DNA of 64,000 nt. It comes from Lonicera japonica (lineage: Eukaryota > Streptophyta > Magnoliopsida > Dipsacales > Caprifoliaceae). Position 1 is the stretch's first letter, and each line of letters starts with the position of its first letter. Under the pieces are notes generated by a model. The model ran no database searches, was not told where the DNA came from, and worked only from the letters and a program-made list of their open reading frames with translations. The DNA lies in the NCBI GenBank assembly GCA_021464415.1, contig CM038467.1, forward strand, positions 24,646,011 to 24,710,010, written 5' to 3'. The translations under genes and the position numbers were made by a program. Below are positions 14,325 through 27,005 of the stretch, in pieces.

Positions 14325-14362
<38 letters not shown>
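9271..14362 (-). CDS. SnRK2: SnRK2 serine/threonine protein kinase, subclass I (SnRK2.4/2.10-like)
   Basis: Nine exons in transcription order: 14362-14243, 13950-13876, 13757-13656, 13530-13477, 13296-13204, 13122-13030, 10921-10817, 10653-10555, 9594-9271. They encode 354 aa, the usual family length. The kinase core is complete: glycine loop GSGNFG, Lys33 (VAMK), HRDLKLEN (catalytic Asp123), DFG at 143-145, and activation loop [16 protein letters not shown] with Ser154 and Ser158, positions known to be phosphorylated in the tobacco homologue NtOSAK. After the kinase domain come the SnRK2 box (PTFSLQ..., [13 protein letters not shown]) and an acidic Glu-rich tail. Glu-rich rather than Asp-rich tails mark subclass I, which responds to osmotic and salt stress without ABA activation. 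The intron after exon 2 starts GCAAGT (GC-AG type). Confidence 0.95.
12160..12375. mobile_element. Hairpin MITE in SnRK2 intron 6
   Basis: Inverted arms at about 12206-12237 (gtgggacttaaaaaagt... gatgtgc) and 12312-12343 (gcacatcatc... actttttaagtccca) are complementary. The outer ends aggactcaggaccctc and gagtccctct also pair partly. Size and structure fit a non-autonomous DNA transposon. The family is unknown. Confidence 0.5.
12698..12803 (+). mobile_element. SINE-like element in SnRK2 intron 6
   Basis: It has box-A-like gactagtcttggtggcaag and box-B-like ggtcatgagtttgatt, then a pyrimidine-rich spacer and an A/T-rich tail. The layout resembles the SINE at 1843-1975 on the opposite strand. 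Decay and the missing target duplication lower confidence. Confidence 0.4.
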
Positions 14363-14363
<1 letters not shown>

Positions 14364-14959
14364 TTCACGCTCCTTTATGCAACAAACCCTAACTCTTATT
14401 AAACTTGAGATCTAAAAGACTGAGCTTCAATCCATGCCCCTGTAAACTTAATTAAAGCACAAATGAATTATGATTCTTGAGACAAAAAGCGGTATTGGAC
14501 ACGGAATTGAAGCGAAGAGAATGAATTTTCACGGAGAGAGACGGGGAAAAAGGTAAGGAATTGGAATTTTTAGGGATGTGATGTTGAAATGATTGAAAAG
14601 TGAAAACCAGACCAACAAATTTGTATGATTGTGAATGAATTTGAGGTTGGGAGGCAGTGGAAAAGTTGCGTTTGGTTAGAGGCAAATTCTAAAATAATCA
14701 GAAAAAAAAAAAGAAGAAGTTAGAAAGTGACGCACACTTTTTGTCTACACGTTTTGCTTTTTCGTTTTTTAAACCTACCGACGTTATCAAAATAATTATT
14801 TATTTACGACCGCCGCGTAATTTTGTTTTGAAAAAATTATGTTATATACTTTTAAACGGAAAATTTCAAGTGCGTACGAATACGTACGGACTAATTCTTT
14901 TTATGACGAAAAATTGTCTTAAAAAGATTAATCTGTAAGAATTGATCCGTATTATAAAT

Positions 14960-15145
14960 GAATCATATTTTTAAAATTGTATATTATTTTAATAATACTA
15001 CCATCGTAAAAATTAGTTAAAAAAGCTTTTGCCAATGTGTTATGTATAATTGCTTTTAAAATTATACATTATTTTTATAATGATATTGCCCTACAAAAAT
15101 TAAACTAATTAAAAAAGCATGTGCCATGTGTTAATTTTTTTTTCT
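14960..15145. repeat. Two-copy diverged tandem repeat, unit about 90 bp
   Basis: The blocks ttttaaaattgtatattattt ... ttaaaaaagcttttgccaatgtgtta (from about 14970) and ttttaaaattatacattattt ... ttaaaaaagcatgtgccatgtgtta (from about 15054) align in order with small indels. Confidence 0.6.
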
Positions 15146-15856
15146 ACTAAACCTACATTACAAGATGCACATGCATTATTTATACGTATGGTCATATTTC
15201 AAAATAATGTATCATTGATTCAACGGTTAAAATTGTTATTAATGAGTTCAAGAACGTGAATTTGAATGTCAATCTCAAATATTTGTATATTTCTGTTCAA
15301 AATAAAAACAGTGGGGGCAAAAAATAAACACCGTATTATTGATTCGACTCTTATTTCTCATGAATAGGGCGATTAATCATTTTAATTATATTTTTCTCTT
15401 TTTTATTATTTTAAATGAGTATTTAGTTCGAAAAATCAAAGGTTTTTTGATTAAAGTGATTTTTTTTAATAGTGATGTAAAAACATCACAACAAGTATAA
15501 TTGCTTACTTGAATAATTATTTTAAGGCTATACAAAGACTACTCACAGTAATTAAATTACAAATACATAGTGTATTTGGGAGTTTTTGAGAAAAAAAGAT
15601 ATAAGATAAATTATTAATCAGAGAGAAGAGAAAGGGAGAGGCGAACAAATTATTTTCTATCATTTGTTTAGACATTTAAGAAATAAAATAATGTTACTTT
15701 CTCTTCTCATTATTTGTAAGTCGAAAAGATAAATAAAGAGAAAATATCTATCTTTAAAAAATATATTATGTATTTTAGGATAAAATAGTTAATACAATAA
15801 ATTTTCATTAAAAAAAAAAACTCTATTCTCACTAATTTGGAGAGAAGGTTTTAATT

Positions 15857-16785
15857 AAGGGTGATTTTGACTTTGGCACTTGACTGTTTTGAGTATTTAG
15901 ACTTTGGCACCCAAACTTTATCATGTTATAAACTTTGGGTGTCATTTTATGCAAAATTCTTTTTCAATTTAAATTATTAAGGAAGCTTAAGTATTTTATT
16001 CACATTCTAACTTCAAAAAAAAAAGGAAAAAAAAAGAAAGAAGAAAAAGGAGGAAGGGTAGAGCCGTAGAGGTTTGATTTGAGGCAATCAATTGAAAACT
16101 TATTTTCTTTAATTTCTCTTTTTATTAAGTACTTTTCTTTTATTTTTCTCCCCTCATGTAATTTTAACCTCCCTTCCTAAACCTCTTTTTTACACAAGCT
16201 GGATTTTTTAGTATACATCTCTAAATCATAGTAAGTCAACTTTTAGTGAATTTCTTCTAGTTTTTGTACGTGTCAATATATAAAGGTTAAATTTATTTAT
16301 TTTATTTTGTCTTTTCAATAATATCACTATTTATTTACTTTTTTTATGTCTTTTCTTTTTTATTGTCACATCATTTTTCTTTTCAAAAATAGTGAAACTT
16401 GTAAAAAATAATGCTTTTTTCCAAAAAAATAATGTTAAAAATATCGTATTTATGGGATTTGGATTATTGAAATGAAATGAGCAATAATAGCCTCAACCTA
16501 ACAAATTTACTTATAATTACATAATATGAAAAGGAAGACAAAAGTTCCAAAAATTAAGATTTTTTTTTTGTAAGAAAATTATTTAAATCAATTTGCAAGG
16601 CTTATCATCTATTGGGTAAAAGAAGGTCAGAAGGGCATTTTCGGTATGAAATGTGCAAGTAACGTTTTATTTAATCAACTAATGAAAATCATTCAAAATG
16701 GCACTCAAAGTCTAATTTTAAAAAACTTTTGGTGGTAAGGTCTCAATAAGCATAATAATTTGGTGTCAAAGTCAAAATTGCCCTT
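15857..16785. mobile_element. Long non-autonomous TIR transposon, family B
   Basis: The left end aagggtgattttgactttgg and the right end ccaaattat...gtgtcaaagtcaaaattgccctt are imperfect inverted repeats of at least 23 bases. The next inner blocks also pair (actttggcacccaaa with tggcactcaaagtc). There is no transposase-like frame inside. A shorter relative with ends aggtgatttagattttggg is at 38478-38809. Confidence 0.6.
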
Positions 16786-18109
16786 CAAATATTTTTTTTT
16801 TCATTTATCTCTCCGTTAAAAACTCTCAAATAAAAGAAAGTATGACTCCAAGTCAAAACTTCCAAACATAGAGTCAAATTAAAACTTTGGGAACCCTACC
16901 CAACAAGGATACATTTTCATGGAACATTTTGATACAAACGACGACCATATAAAGTTAATTAAAATGAAAGGCTTAACGACAATAAAGTATTGAAAAAGAA
17001 AAAGAAAAAATACAAAAACAAAACCAACAAACAAATATAGATATTCAAGACTTTGAGTTAGATCTACCTAAAGGAATACATATTAATTACTTTTCATGTT
17101 GTTCTGTTCTATTCTATTCGAGCAATACACCTACTAAAATTAGAGAGATCAAAAGTTGTTTTTGCTTGGGATGCGCTAGTTTTCGTGAAGTACTACATTA
17201 ATTATGAAATAAAACTCATCTTCTCAATTTCAAAACCTCAACAAATGAGTTACAAGAGTGCGCCTTTCTCATTGAATTAGAATAATTATTTTCCACATTT
17301 ACAAGTTATAATTACAACCACCACCCCATTGGGTTGACAAGCAACCACAAGTGGAGTGGGCACACAACTACTACTATAACGGAAAAACATAACAAAGTAT
17401 TTGAACCACAAATACGTTTATATTGCGCGTGCACAAAAACAATGTATAAATTGTTTTTCTTTTATGAAAACAACCAGTTATTCACAATGCAATTTTTCTT
17501 TATATACACAAGCCATGGCATTACATTCCATAACCATTATAACAAAGGATGAACAAAAATAACCATCCATATGTGAATCAAGCCTATGACTTTTTTATTA
17601 AGAGAAATATATAGTATACAACCAATGGCGTTGGCAAAATATATAAATAAAAATTTCAATATTGCCAACGTGATTTTATTTTAATAACGAAAAACCTCTC
17701 TACCCTTAGACTATATTAAAATTGAGGTAGTTGAAAATTTGAATTAAGACTTGTCCAAGAGTAAAGATTCGACCCAGTGAGCTTCCGCTTGTTCCAAGAT
17801 AGCCCTGAGATGCGTCTCCTTGCCAACTGCATTCGTAGTTTTGTTGTTGACGATTTATTGGTTTTGTTGACCAAAAACAGAAAAGAATAGTTTCCGTTTT
17901 TTCTATTGTTCTCTCACGCACTGGCAACTATACAAGAGCGAACGTAGTTTCTACATCGCCTTTTACTCCCTCTGCCGAAAGGCCAAAAACCAAATCGAAA
18001 TCGCAAAGTGAACAAATAAAAATTACAAATACAAACCCTTCTCCATCTCTCTCTCTCTGACATCTCTCCGAGCATTCAGATCCACACGTTCCCCCCTCCA
18101 TCGATCTCG

Positions 18110-21100
18110 ATGCGGCCCTCCGATCGATTCTCCTCACTCATTGCCCTAATCGCCGTTCTCTTCGTCCTCTCGCCGGCGTTTGCCTCCGAGTCCGACCACA
18201 AGGTGATGATGCTGTCTCACTTTACCCCTAACCCTAGTTCTATTTGAATTGAATGTCTTTTATATTAGATCTTGCGCTTCATTTCTCAATACGTGCATTT
18301 TATTCAGATCCAAGTTGAAATTGGTGAGGTATTGTTGTGTATGGCGTTTGTATTGATGTGGTTGGGGGATTTGCTTTTGATTCAAGATGCGATTTTATGT
18401 TTTAAGTGTTAAAAGAGTGTCTCATGGTGTGCAATATGCGGTGTAGGGTTTGGATCTCAAGAGTCTCTTGTTTAACCTTTTTTATTTCTTTTAGCTTTCT
18501 TAGACGGATTCTAGAAAGTCACGTAGGAGGAACTAAAAAGAAATAGAATATGAAAGAAATCTGTACAATTACGTACATATGAACGTATGTGTGTGTTGAT
18601 GCTGGCTACAAGGAGTGTTAGTGTCTGGCATGCGATTTTTCGGTGATTGGAGTGTGGGTGGGGGAGGAGTGTCATCATGTTTGTAGGAGTAGCAGTGATG
18701 TTGTATTATGGCTTGGTGACAGCTATTACAATTAATATTAAGGGCGTTAGACAGTCTAGGCGAGTGCATAGTGGAGGCTGATTTCAGGCTAACTGCAAGC
18801 CTTTATCGGTGAGCTCTCTCCTTGTTGCCGTTTTAAGGTATGAGTTTAGGCATGTCACAGCCTAAAAAGTGTGGATATACGTTTTAATCCTTTATATATG
18901 TCTTTGTTATGTTTAGGATTACTACTTGAAATGAATCTTTTGTACTGTGTTTTGTACTATGTGGGGTTTCACTTGTGTCTTTTCTTATTTATTTTTGAAA
19001 GAAAATATAAGAACACAGCTATCTGATATAGCTATGCTGGTTTTTCCCATGGCTGGCAGTCTGGCACTGTCCAACTTCTTTATTACCACACGACGAAACT
19101 ACGGATTTACTTGTCTCCCAGTTTGGCTGACAAATTAAAATTAGATAAATCTTCACCAGAATACTATCTTGCCTTGATCTCTTCCCCTTAAACCTACATG
19201 TAAGTCCTGATTCTTCTTCGACTGCTGCTTCTGGCTCCCATTACAGTAGGGATCGTTTAAGATCCCTTGTTGAACTTTAGCAGGAAAATGTGTAGAAAAA
19301 AATTAGATGATCCACGTTCTCAATTGAATTTCCACATGCCAGACATCCATCTTCATTCACCTTATCCCATTTCAACAAGATGACTTCTGTTCTTAACCAA
19401 TGTCAACAAATAATATGGAGAACAAAGCAACAGTTTGAAATATGTTCTTATACCACATAATTTAGTGCCAGTTGAATGTAGTTGGATTATGTGCTCCAAG
19501 TACACTTGGAGGAATAATCCTCTCCACTTGATATCCTTATGTCTATTGGGGCTGTAATTAGGCACAGCACTGTCATCTCCACTCTTTTTTTAGAATGGAT
19601 TATATAGTGTTATATGTTTTGGTAGCTATATATATATATATTGATCAGAAACAACGTTTTGGTAGCTATATATACTTATGTTGGCACCCTTTCGCTTTAT
19701 TCTGCAGTATCAACCCGATGACTCGGTTACCCTCTGGGTAAATAAGGTTGGACCATACAACAATCCGCAAGAAACCTACAATTATTATAGTCTTCCATTT
19801 TGTCATCCAGCTGGCAATGCTGGTCACAAATGGGGCGGTCTTGGCGAGGTCTTGGGTGGAAACGAACTTATCGATAGCCAGATCGACATAAAGTTCCAAA
19901 GTATGTAGATCTTCTTAACCGTTTTATATGCTTATTATTGTTGCGCCATTGGCTGATGATGTGACACATATTGACTTTGACAGAAAATGTGGACAAGAGT
20001 ACTATTTGTGTGCTCGAACTTGATGAAGCTAAGGTCAAACAGTTTAAGGATGCTATTGAAAGTAGCTATTGGTTTGAATTCTTCATGGGTATGTTATGCA
20101 TTACATTCTTTTACAGCTGTAGTTGTGGTCGTCATAGATTCACCCATAGTTGTCAAAAGCGCGCCTAGGCGCGCGCCTAGGCTCCAGGCGCCTCGGCGCA
20201 GAAGTGGGGAGTCGCCTTTAGGCGCATCCCATTCGAAAAGGCGAGGGCTTTTTGGTAGGCTCCAGGCTCCAGGCGCATCAAGGCGTTTTTTGAAGCTAGG
20301 CGTTTTTTTTTTCTTTTTAATGTTTTGACTTTATTTTTTTGGATCTAAACGGAGCCATCGTTTATTGGGAACTTCCATGAAACAAGACGTAAAAAACCCT
20401 AAATCCCTACTACTCACCTTAGTTTCACGCCGTTCACACTTCACTCACACTTCTCTTGTCGTTCCGTCGTTCACCCCGTCGTTCAGTCGATCGTTTCAGA
20501 TCTTCTTCTTCTTCTTCCTTCTTCCTTCTCATGTTCTTCGGGCTGTGTATTTATGAGCTCACGTTGTTTTGCCCTTTTCTATACCCTCACCTCACATATT
20601 TCTGCTCTCATATTTCTGCTGCTCATGGTATGATATGTCCCTTTTTTAGTTGATATAGATAATTTGTTATATATATATATATATTTTCCAGAATTATTAA
20701 ATTATAAATAATATATATATTTTTTCAGAATTTTTTTTTTCATTTATTAAATTATAAATAATATATATCCATATATATTCCAGATTTAAATTATAAATAA
20801 TATATATCCATATATATTCCAGAATTATTAAATTATAAATAATATATATATATATTCAGAATTATATTTTTTTCCAGAATTATTAAATTATAAATGATAT
20901 AATGTTTCTTATTTAGATTTTATTTGATATTATTTAGTCTAGATTGTATGACTTAGAATTGGTGCTTATGAGTAGAATAATATATTTTAAGTTTTTGCAA
21001 GTGCGCCTACTTCGAAGGCGCGCGCCTGCGCCTTGCGCCTTGCGCCTAGGCTCCAGATTGGCGCCTTGGTGCGCCTTGATTTTGAACTTGAAATTATATT

Positions 21101-24100
21101 TCGTTTTTTTTTGGTAATGATTTTCTCAATGGGCCTCAAAATTAGCTTTTAGTACAAAGAGTTGGGGTGTATGAACCGATATTATCAGTTGCCATCATTT
21201 TTCATTTGATTTAAAGCATTGCATATATTTTATTGTCCTTTTCTCAAGTGTAAAGGGAGGAGATATAACTTGAAAGCTTTATACATCTTTAATGTATAAA
21301 ATTTTGTGAATCTGTGTGTGGAGCTGCTTTTTTAGTCTAAATGTTTCTTTGATGGGTTTCAATTTTTCTTGAAGCTTAATTTTCCTTGTCTATTGCCTAT
21401 TTTCTGATCTCATTTTTTTTTCCTCTGGTGTGATGAATACAAGCTCAGATGATCTGCCACTATGGGGTATGTTTCGTTAAATTCTATTCTTTTAATTTTA
21501 GTCTGTGGAGGTATTTAATGTTGTTGTTCAATCCTTTAATGCATAATCCTACCAATTTCATAGGTTTTGTTGGTGAGCTGCATCCTGATAGGAACAGTGA
21601 TACCAAGCATGTTCTTTACACACATAAGAATATTATTTTTAGGTACAACAAAGATCAGGTCTGTTTTCTCAACTTCTAAAATTGATTTTGTAGGATCCTC
21701 TTTTTCCCGGTTATTTTTCTTTTTTTACATTTTACTTTCCTCTTGCAGATCATCCATGTTAATCTTACTCAAGAAAACCCAAAACCTTTGGAAGTGGGGA
21801 GAACATTTGACATGACTTACTCCGTTAAATGGATTCCAACTAACATCACCTTTGCACGTCGTTTTGATGTTTACCTGGACTATCCATTTTTTGAGCATCA
21901 GGTGAAACTTGGATTTGTTGCATTTTTAGAAAAAAGGGATTTTTATTTTGTGCTTTAATGGTGGCATTACATTGTTTATTGCATTTTACTCATGTTTTCT
22001 ACGTTTGTGTCACACAGATTCATTGGTTCTCCATTTTCAATTCGTTTATGATGGTTATTTTCCTCACTGGTTTGGTGTCGATGATATTGATGCGAACTCT
22101 TAGAAATGACTATGCTAAATATGCTCGGGAAGATGATGATCTGGAAACTCTGGTGATATTCTCTCTCCTGTCTTTGAAAATTTGATAAAGTCTGAAAAGC
22201 CATTTACTGACTATTTAAAACACTTCATATATAGGAAAGAGATGTAAGTGAAGAGTCTGGTTGGAAACTTGTTCACGGTGACGTTTTCCGGCCTCCTCGA
22301 AATTTGGTTGTACTTTCGGCTGTTGTTGGTACTGGTGCTCAACTGGCGTTGCTGGTTCTTCTTGTCATCATGTGTGCAATAATTGGAATGTTGTACATCG
22401 GGTATGATAGAGGAGGAAATAATTATTTAATACTTGATAGTTTTTGCCTTTAAGCAAGTATATCTTTGTTGTTTATTATTTAGTGCATCGTGTTTGGATC
22501 ATAAAGATGTAGCTAACATTCCAAAGTCTCTCTCTCTCTCTCTCTCTCTTGCTCGCATAGTATTGTTGGTTTTGTCTTGTCACTGTGTTCCCTCAATTTT
22601 TGTTTTATTCTTCAAGTTTTGTTTCATCTCGTAGAAAGTTATTGGTTGTTTGGCTGACACTTGTTTGTTTCCACATATTTTTAGCTTAATTATATTGTAT
22701 TGGCTTTAGTTATGAACAGTAATGTTATTTATGTGGTTGTCCAGGAGAGGAGCCATTGTGACAACCTTTATAGTGTGTTATGCTTTCACATCATTCATTG
22801 CGGGTTATGTTAGTGGCGGGATGTACTCACGACATGGGGGTATGCTGTCATTTAAATTTATTCTGTGTCTAGTTGTCTGCTGCTCTATCCTTGGCCTTAA
22901 CTGTATTCTGATTGGCTATTACATACACCTTTTTAACAAAAGTTTGACTTTTCTGTACTGTTTCAGGGAAAAATTGGATAAAGTCAATGATCCTGACTGC
23001 ATCACTCTTTCCATTTTTGTGCTTTGGAATTGGCTTCATTCTGAACACAGTTGCCATATTTTATGGGTCTCTAGCGGCTATTCCCTTCGGGACAATGGTG
23101 GTTGTTTTCGTAATTTGGGCTTTCATCTCCTTCCCTCTGGCACTCCTTGGCACAGTCGTTGGCAGAAATTGGAGTGGTGCTCCTAACAATCCGTGCCGTG
23201 TAAAGACCATTCCTCGCCCAATTCCCGAGAAAAAGTGGTACCTCACCCCATCTGTAGTCTCAATGATGGGAGGACTGTTACCTTTCGGCAGCATATTCAT
23301 TGAGATGTATTTTGTCTTCACGTCTTTCTGGAATTACAAGGTATTTTTGAAAAACTCGGTAAAAATGAATATGAACTGACCTTGTGAACTACCAACAAGT
23401 TTTATATAATTCCATGTTTTTATCGCATGTAAGGGGTGAAGAATAGAGATAAAAAGCATTTATATAATCCATGTTTTGAAGGAAAAAATCTTACTTTCTC
23501 TGTCTCAACAAGATAGTCCAAATTCCATTTTTGCTCCCCCTCAGATTGATGGCTACATTTATTTCTTTTCCTTTCTTCTTTTTTTTTTCTTTTTTTTTTT
23601 TAAATTTCACTATAGAAAAAAAATAGTTGTATTCTCTTGGCCATTGATTATGTTGAAATTAGTGTTTCCGAAAAAATTACCAAAGTCAAAGTGGGCCTAT
23701 CAATTTGAGATGGGAAGGGAGTTCAATTTTTAAGTTCATATGTATGCCTGACTAGAAACTATATAAAATTGTTTTGGTCTCGAACATGTCTGGGAAAAGA
23801 ATTAGCTGTGGCTTGGACCTTTAGTATTAGCAATTTTATCTGAGAATTATATATGGTAGTCTTGCATATTACAAATTCTAGTTGCGAGGCTAAATTATCT
23901 CTCTTTTGATTTCTTGACAGGTGTACTATGTCTATGGGTTTATGCTTTTGGTTTTTGTAATCCTCATTATTGTTACTGTTTGTGTGACAATTGTGGGAAC
24001 GTATTTCCTGCTAAACGCTGAGAATTATCACTGGCAATGGACTTCGTTCTTCTCTGCAGCCTCAACAGCTGTCTACGTGTACTTGTATTCCATATATTAC

Positions 24101-24931
24101 TACTATGTGAAGACTAAGATGTCAGGGTTCTTCCAAACAAGCTTCTACTTTGGATACACACTGATGTTTTGTCTTGGCTTGGGAATCCTCTGCGGTGAGT
24201 GTTACATTAGTTTTTATTATTTTGTTGAATCATTGCATGCCATTTACTTTGCTGTATTAGATAAATCTAGTTCTTATCTTCAGTGTTAGAAAAAAAAATG
24301 AAATTTAAGATGCCGCATGTAATTTTTATTTCCAGTCCAAACCGATTGAACCACCCCCGTCCTTAAAAAACTAACCAAACACTCTTCTGGTTCTACCAGT
24401 AGTCTAATGAGTCAACGGCGGGTTTAGCTTTGTAAAAAATTGGGAATAAAAGCTTCAATCTTCAAGTCGTTGTCGAAGTCTAAATATTGAATTTACTTGG
24501 GTGTTGTTCTCTAGAAACACTGTTTTCTTTGTTTTCTTTCTTACTCTTTTGAACTTAATTATATCGTGTTCTACTGTATTTTGAGTGACCAAAATGTTCC
24601 TGTTATTGCCGAAAATGCTATAAACAAGATAGGTACTGGGACCTTAACAATACATGAGGTCTCTCTCTCGTGGGGTTTTTGGAAGGTTGTCATTAGGAAA
24701 GGCTGGTATCAGTTTAAGAATCAGCCTAAAATATTAGTTGGGGTGATCGTAGTTTTAGCTGTCTGGCATGATTCATTATATTTTAATGTCATTATATATA
24801 TACATATGGTATCGGAGTTGTTTACTAATAGTAAGGATTGTTCAAATTTATTGTATGGTGCAGGAGCTGTGGGTTATTTGGGGTCAAATCTGTTTGTGAG
24901 GAGGATCTACAGGAACATCAAGTGTGACTAG
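18110..24931 (+). CDS. TMN1: Transmembrane nine superfamily protein (endomembrane protein 70), TMN1-like
   Basis: Twelve exons: 18110-18202, 19708-19900, 19984-20088, 21449-21466, 21564-21658, 21749-21901, 22018-22152, 22235-22401, 22745-22839, 22967-23340, 23921-24194, 24864-24931. Phases join into 589 aa, the length I recall for Arabidopsis TMN1. An N-terminal signal peptide (hydrophobic [16 protein letters not shown]) precedes a luminal EMP70 domain with [16 protein letters not shown] and YSLPFC. A multi-pass region of nine hydrophobic segments follows, starting [14 protein letters not shown]. The protein ends NIKCD; a terminal KxD tripeptide is the COPI/Golgi retention signal of this family. 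The proteins reside in Golgi/endosomal membranes; the exact activity is unsettled, with roles in membrane-protein sorting and adhesion in other eukaryotes. Exon 4 is only 18 nt. Intron 3 hosts a mobile element. Confidence 0.95.
20149..21086. mobile_element. Non-autonomous element with GC-rich GGCGC-repeat ends, in TMN1 intron 3
   Basis: The left end (gttgtcaaaagcgcgcctag, then many aggcgc/ggcgcctcggcgc blocks to about 20310) and the right end (about 21000-21086, gcgcctaggctcc... gcgccttgattttgaac) are roughly inverted copies. The interior has a CT-rich leader-like stretch (20345-20560), then an AT-rich tandem repeat. The GC-rich ends contrast sharply with the AT-rich intron. I cannot assign a superfamily; hAT-derived is a guess. 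Confidence 0.5.
20662..20905. repeat. AT-rich tandem repeat inside the intron 3 element
   Basis: The phrase ccagaattattaaattata followed by aataatatatat recurs about five times with indels, plus two copies of atatatccatatatattcc. Confidence 0.65.
22526..22549. repeat. (CT)n microsatellite in TMN1 intron 8
   Basis: An uninterrupted tc run within the intron between 22401 and 22745. Confidence 0.7.
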
Positions 24932-26816
24932 TTTGACATTGGTGTTTCTTGTCAACAAAGAATAGAGAACTGAGAGACGTTGCTTCCCAATTCCATTCCT
25001 TTATGAGTTCCCAAGTTGGACAATTGATATTTGGTCATCTCATGAGGGACTTGGCAATATTCAGTCTTTTTACGGACAAAATTCAAGGGGCGGTTCCAGG
25101 ATATGATGGTATGGTAACTAGTTTTTCAGCATTTTGTGAGAAAGCCCTGATAATTTTCTTTAATTTTTTGGATTTTGTTATTTTTGTTGGTTATTGTTCC
25201 GTGGGCTGTAAAAGAAATCAAACCTTAATTTTAGAATGCAGAGATCCTTACGTCTATATTATTAGTGTTTATCGGTAAGGCTAGTAGAATGAATGATTTA
25301 ATACCCATCTGGATCTTGTAATGTCATGTAGTCTGTGGCTTAGCATACTAATTTTCCTTTGCCTGTGTTTGGTTCGACGAAAACAAATTGCAATGGAAAC
25401 TCTTTTAGAAGAGTTTGTGGCACAAATGGAATGCTTTGTACTTGTTTTGTTTGGTTGGTATTAGTAATGATGAAATTCAATTGAACTACTTTTCAGTGTG
25501 CTGTTGATTTGCATCCCTCCAGCAGCACTTGCAGTTAATCAAACACAACCTTTATGATGGATTATAATGAACTCTTTTTTTTTGCACTTTCCTAACATCC
25601 TAACAAGTGACACTTGGTGCAAGAATGCATTGGTTAGAATTTTTGATGTCGATGTTTGATTGGAGTTTGGTATGAAAGGAATTTTTTTTATATCCGTTCT
25701 TAGGGTGTGAATCGGTTCAAAACTATTATATTTATTACAATTCACCGACCAATCAAATTCAAAAGGATTTTATATTTTCAAATTCAACCCAATCCGACTT
25801 GGTTTCAAATGCCAATCCAATTTGACATTGGATTGGATTTGTTAAAAACCAATGTCTTGTACGTACAAGGATTATTTAAATTTTAATAACATTCAAAATA
25901 AATCTTAATCAACTTCGCAAGGATTAAGGGAATATAAATAAAAAGCTCATTTCATTACTAAAATAAAAATATAAATTAAGTAATTCCATATTAAAGTCTA
26001 ATTCATTAGTAAAAAAAGATAAATAAATTAGAGTTTACTTATTAGGCACTTTTATATATGTAGTAATAATAATAAGGTGAACGCGGTCTAGATTAATGAA
26101 ATAGTGTATAATAATAATCAATTATGTAGAGACAAGTGTCATTTTTAATTGAGGTTGAATTTAATCGGTTTGACATTGGTTTCGACAAAGTGGATAACCA
26201 AACCGATCAAATGTTTGGTCATTTTTCTAAAACGCAAACTAATCCAATTTACTAACTTCAAGGAATTCAATTAGAATTGAATTGCATTGGATCGATCGGT
26301 CGGTTTGAACGAAATAGATTTGATTATGTACACCCCTATCCATTGTCGAAAACTAAGAGAATTAAGGAATCTTGTTTATTTTTGACAAAACTACTTCCCT
26401 TTTCTCAATAATAAAATATTTTTTTTCCATGATATCAGCTATGTAATTGGGGTGGAAAAATAATTAACCCTACACAATTTAGTTTTTAATTAGTTCAGTT
26501 TAATACAATGTGAAATTCAAATACCCCGGGGACTGGGGATGTGAAATCATTTGAGTTAGAATTGTGCATCAACTACTTGTACTGTGTAATTGGGTGTAAT
26601 TCAATTGCACGTAAATTTAGAAAAAGCTTCATTCTACTATGGTAATCTTGGATACAGGCAATTGGTAAGGAGCGGACTTGCAATTAGGCCACTTGGGTGT
26701 TCGTGTCAATATTCAGACTTTAACTATTTGTGCTTAAAGCTTGGATTCTTGTAGGTGGTGTTTATTTAAGAAGCACGGATACAAAAATATGAGAAATTTT
26801 AAAAAAAAATTAAATT

Positions 26817-27005
26817 ACCATACACCTAAGACATACTATAAAAATTAATATATAATATATAAATTTAAAGAGTCCGTTTGTAGAAGATAGTAACCAGCTA
26901 TACAGAAAATACGATACACCTAAAAGACACTATAAAAATTAAAATTAAAATGTAATATACATATTTAAAGAGTCAGGTAACAGAAGATAGTAACCAGCTA
27001 TGCAG
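26817..27005. repeat. Two-copy tandem repeat, unit about 95 bp
   Basis: Both units contain atacaccta(a)agacactataaaaatt, then atttaaagagtc and gaagatagtaaccagctatRcag. The first is about 26817-26905, the second about 26911-27005. Confidence 0.7.

Larger units (their letters stand above)
14363..18109. other. Intergenic region between divergent SnRK2 and TMN1 genes
   Basis: 3.7 kb holding the SnRK2 promoter/leader (14363-14700), an imperfect tandem duplication (14960-15145), a long TIR element (15857-16785), AT-rich filler, and the TMN1 promoter with a CT-rich leader just before 18110. No further gene is recognisable. Confidence 0.6.
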
